Assembly: GCA_030697365.1 (NCBI GenBank)
Contig: JAUYQH010000127.1
Span: 1 to 54,726 of the forward strand
Reading direction: 5' to 3'
Length of the DNA: 54,726 nt
DNA from: Novosphingobium sp.
GTDB lineage: Bacteria; Pseudomonadota; Alphaproteobacteria; Sphingomonadales; Sphingomonadaceae
Shown: one piece after another, positions 25,220-34,926 of the stretch
How positions within the stretch are numbered: position 1 is the stretch's first letter
Layout: each line of letters opens with the position of its first letter
Position numbers and translations under genes: made by a program
Notes under the pieces: model-generated
What the model was told of the DNA's origin: nothing
Seen by the model: only the letters and a program-made list of their open reading frames with translations
The model's database searches: none

Positions 25220-26608
25220 ATGATCCGCCTGTTCAAGCACTACGTGCCCCACGCGGTCCTCTTGCTGGGCCTCGTCGATGTGGCCCTGCTGCTGCTCGCC
25301 GGCGAGCTCGGCTGGCTGGTGCGCGCGCGCCAGATCGGGATAGACGCGGGGCACTTTACCAACCGCTTGGCGCAACTCGGCAGCTTCGCTCTGCTCATCG
25401 AAATGGCGATGGTCGCGGTAGGGGTCTACGGCCCCGATGCGCTGCGCTCGATGCGCTATGCCGCGGCGCGGCTGCTGGTCGCGGTGAGCCTTGGGATCAT
25501 CGCGCTTTCCGCGTTCTACTTCCTCGTGCCGGGCAAGACGCTGTGGCGCTCCAACCTGTTCTACGCGATGTTCATCGCCGTCGGACTGCTATTCGCCAAC
25601 CGGCTGTTGCTGGGCTCGCTGCTGGGCGCAGCCGCTTTCCGCCGCCGGGTGCTCGTTCTTGGCTCGGGCGACCGCGCCGAACGCTTGCGCAGGCTGGGCG
25701 AGCGGCCTGAAGCCGGGTTCGCCATCGTCGGCTTCGTCGGGATGAGCGACAGCCATCCGGTGGTCGAGGAAGCGATCCCGCGTTCGGTCCTCAAGAACCT
25801 GACCCGCCACGTCGAGAATTTGGGCGTCAGCGAAGTCGTCCTCGCGTTGGAGGAGCGGCGCAATGCGCTTCCGCTCAAGGACTTGTTGCGGATCAAGACC
25901 GCGGGGGTCCACGTCAACGATTTCTCGACTTTCCTTGAACGCGAGACGGGCCGGGTCGATCTCGATACGCTCAACCCCAGCTGGCTCATATTCTCCGACG
26001 GGTTTTCGTCGGGCCGCATGGTTTCGAGTGCCGCCAAGCGGGTGTTCGACGTCACCGCCAGCCTGCTGCTGTTGCTGTTGACGCTGCCGGTGATCGCATT
26101 GTTCGCGGCGCTGGTGAAGCTTGACAGCAAGGGACCGGCGTTCTTCCGCCAGACCCGGGTCGGACTTTACGGACAGACCTTCGACCTGCTCAAGCTACGC
26201 TCGATGTGCACCGATGCCGAGGCCGATGGCAATGCGCAGTTCGCCCAGACCAACGACCCGAGGGTAACCCGCATCGGCCGCTTCATCCGAAAGGTGCGGA
26301 TCGACGAGCTGCCGCAGACGTGGAGCGTGCTCAAGGGCGAGATGAGCTTTGTCGGACCGCGTCCCGAACGCCCCCAATTCGTCGACGATCTCGAGGACAA
26401 GCTGCCCTACTACGCCGAACGCCACATGGTGAAGCCGGGGATCACCGGCTGGGCGCAGGTCAATTATCCCTACGGCGCAAATCTCGACGATTCGCGGCAG
26501 AAGCTTGAATACGATCTCTATTACGCCAAGAACTATACGCCGTTCCTCGACCTGCTGATCATGCTCCAGACGCTGCGCGTCGTGCTGTGGCACGAGGGCG
26601 CGCGATGA
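25220..26608 (+). CDS. Exopolysaccharide polyprenyl glycosylphosphotransferase (EpsB/TIGR03013-like)
   Basis: 462 residues. Four to five N-terminal transmembrane segments (about residues 10-125), a Rossmann-like central domain (RRVLVLGSGDRAERLRRLG, near 140-260) and a C-terminal bacterial sugar transferase domain from about 270 (AAKRVFDVTASLLLLLLTLPV, then KLDSKGPAFFRQTRVG, TFDLLKLRSM, IDELPQTWSVLKGEMSFVGPRP and KPGITGWAQVNYPYG). It would load the first sugar-phosphate onto undecaprenyl phosphate at the inner membrane, starting EPS repeat synthesis. Its stop overlaps prsK in ATGA. The family co-occurs with PEP-CTERM/exosortase loci. Confidence 0.9.
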   Translation: MIRLFKHYVPHAVLLLGLVDVALLLLAGELGWLVRARQIGIDAGHFTNRLAQLGSFALLIEMAMVAVGVYGPDALRSMRYAAARLLVAVSLGIIALSAFYFLVPGKTLWRSNLFYAMFIAVGLLFANRLLLGSLLGAAAFRRRVLVLGSGDRAERLRRLGERPEAGFAIVGFVGMSDSHPVVEEAIPRSVLKNLTRHVENLGVSEVVLALEERRNALPLKDLLRIKTAGVHVNDFSTFLERETGRVDLDTLNPSWLIFSDGFSSGRMVSSAAKRVFDVTASLLLLLLTLPVIALFAALVKLDSKGPAFFRQTRVGLYGQTFDLLKLRSMCTDAEADGNAQFAQTNDPRVTRIGRFIRKVRIDELPQTWSVLKGEMSFVGPRPERPQFVDDLEDKLPYYAERHMVKPGITGWAQVNYPYGANLDDSRQKLEYDLYYAKNYTPFLDLLIMLQTLRVVLWHEGAR

Positions 26609-28731
26609 TCGGGGCGGGTCCCGCCTTCTGGTCCTCACTGGCAGGAGCGTTTGCCTGCGCGGTGGTGGCGGCATGGGTCGTCCAGCGCGGCGACGATCGT
26701 CCGGGGCGCGACGTCGCCTTGCTGGCGCTGGCGATGTCCGCGCTGTGGGGCGTGGTCACCGCCGCGATGGGAGCCGATAGCGCTGCGGCTTCTCTGGCGG
26801 AGACGATCCGCAACCTCGCCTGGCTGGCGTTCCTCCACAATCTGATTACCGGCGGCGGACAGCAGGCGGGAAACGCGGGGGTCCGCGCGATGCTTGGGGT
26901 GATCGCTTGCGTCGAATTGCTTCACCCGGTGTTGCGGCTTTCCGTTGCCAACGTCTCGCCATCGCATCATCTGCAGGATGCCGCGTTCGAGTTGACGGTG
27001 TTTTTTCGCCTGATGGTGATCGTCGGCGGGCTGGTGCTGGTCCACAACGTTTACGATGCCGAAACCCGACGCGGCCGCACCGCGCTGCGCTGGAATGCCG
27101 GGGCGCTGGGCGCGGTATGGCTGTGCGACCTCAACTTATACATCGTCACCTGGCTGGGGGATGGCCAGCCCGGCGCGCTGGCCGCGTTGCGCGGGATAGT
27201 GCTGGTGCCGGTGGCGGTGATGTTGGCGGTCGCGCGCACGCGCAACGCCGATTTGCGCTTCCGGCCTTCGCGGGCAATGGCTTTCCAGTCGCTCTCGCTG
27301 CTGATCATCGGCGCCTACCTGGTGATCATGGTCGGCGCGGCGCAGTCGCTCGCCTGGCTGGGCGACACCGCGCCCCCCCTGGCCCAGGTTGGCTTCGTTT
27401 TCACCAGCGCGGTACTGGCGTTGATCGTTCTCCCTTCGGGCAGGGTACGCGGCTGGATGAAGGTTACCGTCGCCAAGCACTTGTTCCAGCACCGCTACGA
27501 TTATCGCGCCGAATGGCTGCGCTTCACCCAGACGATTGGCCGCGGCAACAGCGGTGCGACGCTCGAAGAGCGCACCATCCAGGCGATCGGCGACATTGCC
27601 GACAGCACCGCCGGTCTGTTGCTGATGCCCGGCGACCGAGGCGAGCTGACCCTGGCGGCGCGCTGGCAATGGCGCACGCTTGACGTTCCGGCCGAAGCGA
27701 TGACGAGCGAAGCACGCCAGTTCTTCGAACGTGACGGCTATATCGTCGATTGCGATGCCGTGCGCCGGGGAACCGCAGAGGGAGACGTGAACAAGGTCGT
27801 CCCGGGCTGGCTGCTCGACGAGCCGCGCGCCTGGGCGCTGGTTCCGCTACTCCATTTCGAGCGTCTCGTCGGTGTGGTCGCCCTCGCCCGCCCGGCGCAT
27901 CCGCGTGAACTCGACTGGGAGGATTTCGACCTTCTGAAGGTGGTTGGGCGCCAGTTGGCCAGCTATCTTGCCGAGCACGCCGGGCAGGAAGCGCTGCTCG
28001 ATGCGAGCCGGTTCGACGAGTTCAACCGCCGCATCGCCTTCGTGATGCACGACGTGAAGAACCTCGCCAGCCAGTTGACGCTGTTGTGCCGCAACGCCGA
28101 GCGCCACGGCGACAACCCAGCCTTCCGCGCCGACATGCAGATCACCGTGCGCAACGCCGCGGACAAGCTCAACGGACTGATCGCCAAGCTCTCGCGCTAT
28201 AACTCCAATCCGCTCGAGCGGCTGGAGGAGGTTGATCCGTCGGAAGTGATCCGGACAATCGTCGAGCGGCAGGGCCAGACCCACCCAATGGTCGTCACCG
28301 GCATCGCCCCTCAAATGCGGGTTATCGGCAATCGCGAAACGCTGGAACAGGTTCTCGTCCACCTCGTCCAGAACGCGATCGACGCCAGCGCGGCCGACGC
28401 GCCGATCACCCTGGGCGTGCGCAGCGAGGGGCTCCATGCGGCAATCGAGGTGACCGATTCGGGTTGCGGGATGAGTCCCGATTTCGTCCGCAACCGGCTG
28501 TTCAAGCCGTTCGTGTCGACCAAGCAGGGCGGTTTCGGGATCGGCGCCTTTGAGGCACGCGAACTGGTGCGGGCGATGCAAGGCCGGCTCGACGTCGAGT
28601 CGCGCGAAGGACTGGGCAGCCGCTTCGTCATCCGCCTGCCGCTCGCCGAGGCGGCCGGGCTGCTCGAACGATTTATGGAAACCTCCGGCGGCGCCAAGCC
28701 GCATGGGTCGCAGGAAGCACAGGTGGCATGA
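26605..28731 (+). CDS. prsK: PEP-CTERM system histidine kinase PrsK
   Basis: 708 residues. About eight N-terminal transmembrane segments (residues 1-275), a GAF-like sensory region (about 300-440, with STAGLLLMPGD and ALVPLLHFERLVGVVALARP), and a kinase core. The phospho-acceptor is His482 in VMHDVKNLASQ; the ATP-binding domain has VHLVQNAIDAS (N box), EVTDSGCGMSP (G1) and GGFGIGAFEARELV (G2). Overlaps the sugar transferase and prsR by 4 bases each, so all are co-translated. PrsK/PrsR are known as partners of exosortase/EPS loci. What it senses is unknown. Confidence 0.9.
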   Translation: MIGAGPAFWSSLAGAFACAVVAAWVVQRGDDRPGRDVALLALAMSALWGVVTAAMGADSAAASLAETIRNLAWLAFLHNLITGGGQQAGNAGVRAMLGVIACVELLHPVLRLSVANVSPSHHLQDAAFELTVFFRLMVIVGGLVLVHNVYDAETRRGRTALRWNAGALGAVWLCDLNLYIVTWLGDGQPGALAALRGIVLVPVAVMLAVARTRNADLRFRPSRAMAFQSLSLLIIGAYLVIMVGAAQSLAWLGDTAPPLAQVGFVFTSAVLALIVLPSGRVRGWMKVTVAKHLFQHRYDYRAEWLRFTQTIGRGNSGATLEERTIQAIGDIADSTAGLLLMPGDRGELTLAARWQWRTLDVPAEAMTSEARQFFERDGYIVDCDAVRRGTAEGDVNKVVPGWLLDEPRAWALVPLLHFERLVGVVALARPAHPRELDWEDFDLLKVVGRQLASYLAEHAGQEALLDASRFDEFNRRIAFVMHDVKNLASQLTLLCRNAERHGDNPAFRADMQITVRNAADKLNGLIAKLSRYNSNPLERLEEVDPSEVIRTIVERQGQTHPMVVTGIAPQMRVIGNRETLEQVLVHLVQNAIDASAADAPITLGVRSEGLHAAIEVTDSGCGMSPDFVRNRLFKPFVSTKQGGFGIGAFEARELVRAMQGRLDVESREGLGSRFVIRLPLAEAAGLLERFMETSGGAKPHGSQEAQVA

Positions 28732-30104
28732 TGGCTGACAACCAAGGCAAGACACTTCCCAAGCTGTTGATCGTCGAGGACGATCCGGGCCTTCAGGCTC
28801 AGCTCAAATGGGCTTATGAGGACTTTGAGGTGATCGTGGCGGGCGACCGGGCGAGTGCGATCGCCGCGCTGCGCGCCGAGGAACCCGCGGTGGTCACGCT
28901 CGACCTCGGGCTGCCGCCCGATCCAGACGGAACCAGCGAAGGGTTCGCGGTGCTCGACGAGATCATGGCCCTGAAACCCGACACCAAAGTCGTGGTTGCA
29001 TCGGGACACGGCGCGCGCGAAAGCGCACAGACCGCGATCGCCAAGGGTGCCTACGATTTCTACCAGAAGCCGGTCGACATCGAAGCGCTCGGGCTGATCG
29101 TCCGCCGCGCGCTGCACCTGCACCGGATCGAGAGCGAAAACCGCGCGCTGGCCGAGCGCAGCGACGAGGGAAATCGCGTGCTCGGCGGGCTGATCACCGC
29201 CGCGCCCGAGATGGTTCGCGTCGCGCGGACGATCGAGCGGGTGGCGAACACCAATGTTTCGGTCATGCTGCTGGGTGCCAGCGGAACCGGCAAGGAATTG
29301 CTCGCCAAGGGGCTCCATGACGCCAGCGATCGCGCCAAGGGCAACTTCGTCGCGATCAACTGTGCCGCGATCCCCGAGAACCTGCTCGAAAGCGAGTTAT
29401 TCGGACACGAAAAGGGCGCGTTCACCGGCGCGGTCAAGACCACCGAGGGCAAGATCGAACTGGCCGACGGCGGCACGCTGTTCCTCGACGAGGTCGGCGA
29501 CATCCCGCTGCCGCTCCAGGTAAAGCTGCTGCGTTTCTTGCAGGAACGCACGATCGAGCGGATCGGCGGGCGGCGATCGATCGCGGTCGATACCCGGATC
29601 GTATGCGCCACCCATCAGGATCTCGAAGCGATGATCGGTGACGGGCGGTTCCGCGAAGACCTGTTCTACCGCCTTGCGGAAATCGTCATCAAAATCCCCA
29701 GCCTGGCCGAAAGACCCGGCGACGCCGCGCTGCTGGCCAAGGCGTTTGTCGCCCGGTTTGCGCGCGAGATGAACCCTTCGGTCAAGGGCTTCGCCCCCGA
29801 TGCGCTGGCGGCGATTGACGCCTGGGGCTGGCCGGGGAACGTCCGTGAGCTGGAAAACCGGGTCAAGCGCGCGGTAATCATGGCCGACGCCAAGCTGATC
29901 GGGGCCGAGGATCTCGACCTTGCCCCCAGTAACGAAGGCGAGGCGCCGCTCAACCTCAAGTCGGCGCGCGAACATGCCGACCGCAAGGTGATCCGTCACG
30001 CCCTGGCGCGTAGCGAGGGCAACATCTCGAGTACCGCTAGGATGCTCGGGATCAGCCGCCCGACGCTGTATGACCTGCTCAAGCAATACACCATCTCCGC
30101 CTGA
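28728..30104 (+). CDS. prsR: Sigma-54-dependent response regulator PrsR
   Basis: 458 residues. Receiver domain (1-125) with IVEDDP, phospho-acceptor Asp near residue 58 in TLDLGLPP, and the conserved Lys in YQKPVD. AAA+ sigma-54 interaction domain with Walker A GASGTGKE, sigma-54 contact loop GAFTGA and Walker B GGTLFLDEVGDI. C-terminal Fis-type helix-turn-helix (EGNISSTARMLGISRPTLYDLL). Phosphorylated by PrsK, it should open sigma-54 promoters of EPS and PEP-CTERM genes. Two tandem ATGs (28728 and 28731) could both serve. prsT starts 35 bases before its stop in another frame. Confidence 0.93.
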   Translation: MMADNQGKTLPKLLIVEDDPGLQAQLKWAYEDFEVIVAGDRASAIAALRAEEPAVVTLDLGLPPDPDGTSEGFAVLDEIMALKPDTKVVVASGHGARESAQTAIAKGAYDFYQKPVDIEALGLIVRRALHLHRIESENRALAERSDEGNRVLGGLITAAPEMVRVARTIERVANTNVSVMLLGASGTGKELLAKGLHDASDRAKGNFVAINCAAIPENLLESELFGHEKGAFTGAVKTTEGKIELADGGTLFLDEVGDIPLPLQVKLLRFLQERTIERIGGRRSIAVDTRIVCATHQDLEAMIGDGRFREDLFYRLAEIVIKIPSLAERPGDAALLAKAFVARFAREMNPSVKGFAPDALAAIDAWGWPGNVRELENRVKRAVIMADAKLIGAEDLDLAPSNEGEAPLNLKSAREHADRKVIRHALARSEGNISSTARMLGISRPTLYDLLKQYTISA

Positions 30105-31827
30105 ACGCCGGTTGCGGTCGCTCGCCGCAGCCTCGCTGCTGCTGGCGGCGGTCGTCCCGGCGCAGGCGGATACCGGCCCAGTAAGTCGCGCGTTGGCCGG
30201 CGCACGCGCCGCGCTGGTCGAGGGCGACGGGATCGCCGCACAGGCTCGTTTGCGCGAAGCGCAATCGGCAGGCGCGAAGGACGACGACGTCCGCGCGCTG
30301 ATGGGTGAGGCGCTGCTCGCCCAGGGCGATCTCGCCAAGGCGCGCGAATGGCTGGCGCCGGCACGCTTCAGCCCATCGACGCGGGCGCTCGGATTCCGCA
30401 TGCTGGGCCGGCTGGAACTGCGCGCGCGGCGACTGCCCAATGCCGGCCGATCCTTCGATCAGGCGCTTGCCGAGGTCCCACGCGATGCCGGTTTGTGGAC
30501 CGACATCGCCCGGCTGCGCTATACCGGCGGAGAACAGGCGCAAGCGATCCAGGCGGCGGATCGCGCGCTGGTCTTTGGGCCAGCCAGTGCCGAGGCGCTT
30601 GCATTCCGCGCGTTGCTCATCCGCAACCAGAATGGCCTCGCCGCCTCGCTGCCCTGGTTCGATGCCGCGCTTCGTCAAGCGCCCAGGGACGCGAGCATCC
30701 GAGCCGACAAGGCGGCGACGCTGGCCGACCTCGGCCATTACGCCGCCGCGCTCACCGAAATCCGCGCGGTGCAAAAGGCCAATCCGGGCGATCCGCGAAG
30801 CCTCTATCTGCAGGCGGCGATCGCGGCTCGCGGCGGTAGGCAGGCACTGGCGCGCAAGATTCTTCAACGCGGTAAAGGCAAACTGCACGACGTGCCGGGG
30901 GTGATGCTCCTGACCGCCGCGCTCGAACTCGACGCGGGCAATGCCAACGTGGCGGTGGAGCTAAGCGACCGGCTCTTGCGTTACCAGCCCGACAACCTCT
31001 TGGCGCAGCATATTCTCGCCCGCGCCATGGCGCGTAGCGGCGAGCCGCGGCTCGTGATCGCGCGATTTGGATCGCTGGCCCGCAGGACTAATGCCACGCC
31101 CTATATGCTTACCGTGGTGGGACGGGCTTACGAAGAGCTGGGCCGAAGGAGCGAAGCGACCGACCTGCTTCAACGCGCCGCTGCGCCGCCCGCGTCGTCG
31201 CTTCGGCCGCTTCCGGCGGGAGCCGATCTGCCGGTGCTCGCCAGCCGTTATCCCGATGCGCCGCGCCAGGCGAACGAGGCGGTGCCCTATATCCGGGCCC
31301 TACTCGCCCTCGGCGATACCGCAACTGCCAAGGCAACCGCGCGCAAATTGCTATCGGGCAACCTCGGCGCGCCCGATGCCTACCTGATTGCAGGCGATGC
31401 CGAAATGGCCCGCAACCTCCCTGCCGCCGCGCTGCCTCACTACCAGACCGCCGCAGCAATCCGCTTCGGCGAAAGCGAACTGCTGCGGCTTGACCGCAGC
31501 TTGCGCGCGCTTGGGCGCGGCCGCGATGCCGATCTGCTGGCGTTCGCGTTTGCCGTCGAAAACCCGCAAAATCTGGCCGCAGCCCGGATGCTCGCCAACA
31601 TCCGCGCGCGCGGCGCGCAGTGGGACCAGAGCGCGGCTTTGCTCGAATGGATCGGCGCGCGGAGTGGCTGGCGCGATCCGGGGCTGGTGGCCGACCTGGC
31701 CTTCGCCCGCCTGCGCCAGCAACGAACGGATGAGGCGCGGCGGCTCGCGCTTCGTGCCGCAAAGCTCCAGCCATCAAACCCAAGCGTCGGGCAGATCATG
31801 CGCCTGACAAGCGCCACTGCGCGATAG
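30070..31827 (+). CDS. prsT: TPR-repeat protein PrsT-like, exported
   Basis: 585 residues. After a polar leader, a signal peptide (RRLRSLAAASLLLAAVVPAQA) is followed by a solenoid of tetratricopeptide-like helices across the whole length (for example ALMGEALLAQGDLAKAREWLAPA, AEALAFRALLIRNQNGLAAS, AHILARAM-type motifs). It is probably periplasmic or outer-membrane linked. PrsT-type TPR proteins accompany exosortase/EPS loci and may assist polymer assembly. It overlaps the prsR end by 35 bases; a later start would lose the signal peptide, so the ATG at 30070 is preferred. Confidence 0.82.
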   Translation: MTCSSNTPSPPERRLRSLAAASLLLAAVVPAQADTGPVSRALAGARAALVEGDGIAAQARLREAQSAGAKDDDVRALMGEALLAQGDLAKAREWLAPARFSPSTRALGFRMLGRLELRARRLPNAGRSFDQALAEVPRDAGLWTDIARLRYTGGEQAQAIQAADRALVFGPASAEALAFRALLIRNQNGLAASLPWFDAALRQAPRDASIRADKAATLADLGHYAAALTEIRAVQKANPGDPRSLYLQAAIAARGGRQALARKILQRGKGKLHDVPGVMLLTAALELDAGNANVAVELSDRLLRYQPDNLLAQHILARAMARSGEPRLVIARFGSLARRTNATPYMLTVVGRAYEELGRRSEATDLLQRAAAPPASSLRPLPAGADLPVLASRYPDAPRQANEAVPYIRALLALGDTATAKATARKLLSGNLGAPDAYLIAGDAEMARNLPAAALPHYQTAAAIRFGESELLRLDRSLRALGRGRDADLLAFAFAVENPQNLAAARMLANIRARGAQWDQSAALLEWIGARSGWRDPGLVADLAFARLRQQRTDEARRLALRAAKLQPSNPSVGQIMRLTSATAR

Positions 31828-31904
31828 GCTTGCCGTAAACCTCTCGACACGCGCAAACCTGCACGGCAAGGCCACCGCGTTGCCAAACGGGAGGATACGG
31901 TCAC

Positions 31905-32963
31905 ATGGCGGGTGCGCTGGACGGAGTTACGGTCATCGAACTTGCAGGAATCGGCCCCGGCCCATTCGCGTGCATGATGCTGGCCGATCACGGCGCCAGG
32001 GTAATACGCATCGAGCGGCCCGGCGTCAGCGGGCGTTACGGCGACAGCGGCAACCGCGACATTCTCAACCGTTCGCGCGAGCGTATCGAGCTCGACATGA
32101 AGGACCCGGCCTCGGTGGCGCAAGTGCGCGAACTGGTGAAATCGGCCGACGCGCTGGTCGAAGGTTTCCGGCCCGGGGTGATGGAGCGGCTCGGGCTCGG
32201 CCCCGACGTCCTGCTCGCCGACAACCCGCGGCTGGTGTTCGGGCGCATGACGGGGTGGGGCCAGGACGGGCCGATGGCGCCGTTGGCCGGGCACGACATC
32301 AACTACATCGCGCTGTCGGGCGCGCTGCATACTTATGGCCGCAAGGGCGAGAAGCCGACTTTTCCGGTCAACGCGGTCGGCGATTTCGGCGGGGGCGGGA
32401 TGATGATGGCGTTCGGGGTGCTCGCTGCAATCCTCTCAGCCCGTACTACCGGCAAAGGCCAGGTGGTCGACTGCGCGATGGTCGATGGCGCGGCGATCAT
32501 TTCGGCGATGACCTACACGTTCTTCGCCAACGGGGTGTGGCGCGACGAGCGCGGGGTGAACATGCTCGATTCGGGTGCGCACTTCTACGACACTTATGAA
32601 ACGGCGGACGGGAAGTGGATATCGATCGGCTCGATCGAACCGCAATTCTACGCGCTGTTGCGCCAGGCGGCGGGGCTGGCGGACGATCCGGCGTTCGACG
32701 CGCAGATGGACCAATCGGGCTGGCCGGCGCTAAAGGACCGGCTGACCGCGCTGTTCCTGACCAAAACCCGCGACGATTGGTGTGCGATCATGGACGGCAG
32801 TGACATCTGCTTCGCCCCGGTCCTGAGTCTGACCGAAGCACCCAAGCATCCGCATAACGTCGCGCGCAAGACCTTCGTGCGCGAGGGCGGGATCGTCCAG
32901 CCCGCGCCCGCGCCGCGCTTTTCGGGCACGCCCGCGCCGCCGGTAAGCCTTTCGGGGCGCTGA
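31905..32963 (+). CDS. CoA-transferase family III, alpha-methylacyl-CoA racemase-like
   Basis: 352 residues of the CaiB/BaiF fold. The N-terminal DGVTVIELAGIGPGPFACMMLADHGARVIRIE is classic, and GHDINYIALSGAL and NAVGDFGGGGMM carry the His/Asp pair and the Asp used by alpha-methylacyl-CoA racemase for proton exchange. DMKDP and EGFRPGVMERLGLGP are further family marks. It would epimerise 2-methyl-branched acyl-CoA for beta-oxidation, although a formyl- or succinyl-CoA transferase role cannot be fully excluded. GGGAGGAT precedes the ATG. It is followed by a transporter gene after 10 bases. Confidence 0.82.
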   Translation: MAGALDGVTVIELAGIGPGPFACMMLADHGARVIRIERPGVSGRYGDSGNRDILNRSRERIELDMKDPASVAQVRELVKSADALVEGFRPGVMERLGLGPDVLLADNPRLVFGRMTGWGQDGPMAPLAGHDINYIALSGALHTYGRKGEKPTFPVNAVGDFGGGGMMMAFGVLAAILSARTTGKGQVVDCAMVDGAAIISAMTYTFFANGVWRDERGVNMLDSGAHFYDTYETADGKWISIGSIEPQFYALLRQAAGLADDPAFDAQMDQSGWPALKDRLTALFLTKTRDDWCAIMDGSDICFAPVLSLTEAPKHPHNVARKTFVREGGIVQPAPAPRFSGTPAPPVSLSGR

Positions 32964-32973
32964 GGCGCCAGCG

Positions 32974-33927
32974 ATGCGCCGCATCGACCCGATGGTGCGG
33001 CTGCTGCTGCTGGCGATCGTCCTGGCGACCGTATTGCCGGTTGGCGGTCGTTGGGCAGGTTTCGCGCAGTTCGTCTCGAACGCCGCGGTGTTCCTGCTGT
33101 TCTTCCTCAATGGGCTGCGCCTGCCGCGGCGCGAAGTGATCGCCGGGATCGGCAAGTGGCGGTTGCTCGTCCCGCTGACTGCATTCGTTTACATTGCGAT
33201 GCCCGCGGCCGGTTGGCTGTTGTGGCAATCTACAGGGCAAGTCCTGCCACCGCTGCTTGCGCTGGGGTTCCTGTTTCTCGGCACGCTCCCCTCGACCGTC
33301 CAGTCGGCGACGGCCTATACCTCGCTGGCCGGAGGCAACGTGGCCAGTTCGGTGGTCGCCGCCGCGCTGCTCAACATTCTGGGCGTATTCGTGACCGCGC
33401 CGCTGTTCGCGCTGCTCGCCGGGAGCAGCGCCGCGCCCTTCGATGGCGCCGGGCTGCTCAAGGTCATGACCATCCTGCTTCTGCCTTTTGCGCTGGGCCA
33501 GGCATTGCAGCGCCGACTCGGCGGCTGGGTTACGGGGCACCGCCAGCTGGTGGTGTGGATGGATCGAACGTCGATCGCGATCGCGGTCTACGTCGCGTTT
33601 TCCAGTGCTGTGCGGCAGGGTATCTGGGCACGGATCGAACCCGCAGGCTGGGCCGGGATCCTGGGTGGCTGCGCGGCGTTGCTGGTGTTCGGCTATGGCG
33701 GATCTTGGCTGGTATCGCGCCTGATCGGGCTCGATCGCGGCGACCGTATCGCGATGATGTTTGCCGGCGCGCAGAAGAGCATCGCGATGGGCGCGCCGCT
33801 GGCCACGGTGCTGTTCCCGCCCGCCGCAGCCGGCGTGATACTGCTGCCCACGCTGGCCTATCACCTCGCCCAGCTGGTGGTCGCTGCCCCGCTGGCGAGC
33901 CGATTGAAAGCGAACGTGCCTACTTAG
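32974..33927 (+). CDS. SBF-like transporter (bile acid:sodium symporter superfamily)
   Basis: 317 residues with nine to ten transmembrane segments starting [16 protein letters not shown]. The [41 protein letters not shown] region is the crossover motif of the SBF/DUF4137 (YfeH-like) family, and the C-terminal [18 protein letters not shown] is its second half-site. Such proteins move organic anions or sulfur-containing acids with Na+; the substrate is unknown. Ten bases after the racemase-like gene. Its 3' end overlaps the convergent panB by a few bases. Confidence 0.82.
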   Translation: MRRIDPMVRLLLLAIVLATVLPVGGRWAGFAQFVSNAAVFLLFFLNGLRLPRREVIAGIGKWRLLVPLTAFVYIAMPAAGWLLWQSTGQVLPPLLALGFLFLGTLPSTVQSATAYTSLAGGNVASSVVAAALLNILGVFVTAPLFALLAGSSAAPFDGAGLLKVMTILLLPFALGQALQRRLGGWVTGHRQLVVWMDRTSIAIAVYVAFSSAVRQGIWARIEPAGWAGILGGCAALLVFGYGGSWLVSRLIGLDRGDRIAMMFAGAQKSIAMGAPLATVLFPPAAAGVILLPTLAYHLAQLVVAAPLASRLKANVPT

Positions 33928-34789
33928 GTTGATAGGTCTGCTCGATGCCCGGAAACGCTCGGGAGCGCACCTCCCCCGCATAACGCTCGGCCGCCTTGCC
34001 AATCACCTCGGCAATTTCCTCGTAACGCTTTACGAACCGCGGCACGCGTTCGAACATGCCGAGCATGTCCTCGGTGACCAGCACCTGCCCGTCGCATTGC
34101 GCGGAGGCGCCGATGCCGATCGTGGGACACGCCACCGCTCGGGTGACCTCGATCGCGATCGGCTCGACCACGCCCTCGATCACGATCGCAAAGGCGCCCG
34201 CATCGGCCAGCGCTTTCGCATCCGTGACGATCTTGCCCGCCTCGGCCTCGCTGCGCCCGCGCGCATTGTAGCCGCCCAGCACATTGACCGCCTGCGGGGT
34301 CAGCCCGACATGGCCCATGACCGGGATCCCGCGTGCAACCAGAAACGCGACCGTCTCGGCCATCGCCTCGCCGCCCTCGAGCTTGATTGCGGCGCAGCCG
34401 GTTTCCTTGAGCACCCGGCTGGCGCTGGCGAAGGCTGCCTGCGGCGACGCCTCGTATGTGCCGAAAGGCATATCGACCGCGACGACCGCGTGATAGCTGC
34501 CGCGCACAACCGCCGCGCCATGCGCGATCATCATCTCCAACGTAACCGGCACGCTCGACTCCAGCCCGTAGATCACCTGGCCGAGCGAATCCCCGACCAG
34601 CAACAGATCGCAATGCGCATCGAGCAGTTGCGCCTGGCGCGCAGTGTAGGCGGTGAGCATCACGATCGGTTCGGCTGTGACCCCATCGACCTTGCGCTTG
34701 CGGATCGCGGGGACGGTCAGCCGCCGCATCGGCTGCGGGGTGGGGTGGGAGCGGCTGGTCGCGGTGTCGAGCTGGAAGGTGGTGGACAT
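33920..34789 (-). CDS. panB: 3-methyl-2-oxobutanoate hydroxymethyltransferase (ketopantoate hydroxymethyltransferase)
   Basis: First committed step of pantothenate synthesis, adding a hydroxymethyl group from methylene-THF to 2-oxoisovalerate. 289 residues. TIM-barrel motifs: [29 protein letters not shown] with the metal-binding Asp, [13 protein letters not shown] region reading [17 protein letters not shown] near residue 138, [16 protein letters not shown], and [15 protein letters not shown]. The C-terminus overlaps the convergent SBF gene by 8 bases. 2-Oxoisovalerate is also a substrate of the BCKDH complex encoded 27 kb to the left. Confidence 0.95.
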   Translation of the reverse strand: MSTTFQLDTATSRSHPTPQPMRRLTVPAIRKRKVDGVTAEPIVMLTAYTARQAQLLDAHCDLLLVGDSLGQVIYGLESSVPVTLEMMIAHGAAVVRGSYHAVVAVDMPFGTYEASPQAAFASASRVLKETGCAAIKLEGGEAMAETVAFLVARGIPVMGHVGLTPQAVNVLGGYNARGRSEAEAGKIVTDAKALADAGAFAIVIEGVVEPIAIEVTRAVACPTIGIGASAQCDGQVLVTEDMLGMFERVPRFVKRYEEIAEVIGKAAERYAGEVRSRAFPGIEQTYQPK

Positions 34790-34926
34790 GACAGGCTTCT
34801 AGCCGCTCGGCCCACGCGTGCAAACCTGCGGAAAACAGGCTTGCGCTATAAGGCTTTGCCGCTAGCTTCCCCGCCATTGCATCCGCTCGGCGGCCGACAG
34901 AAGCCGCCCTCCCAAAGGGGAATATT

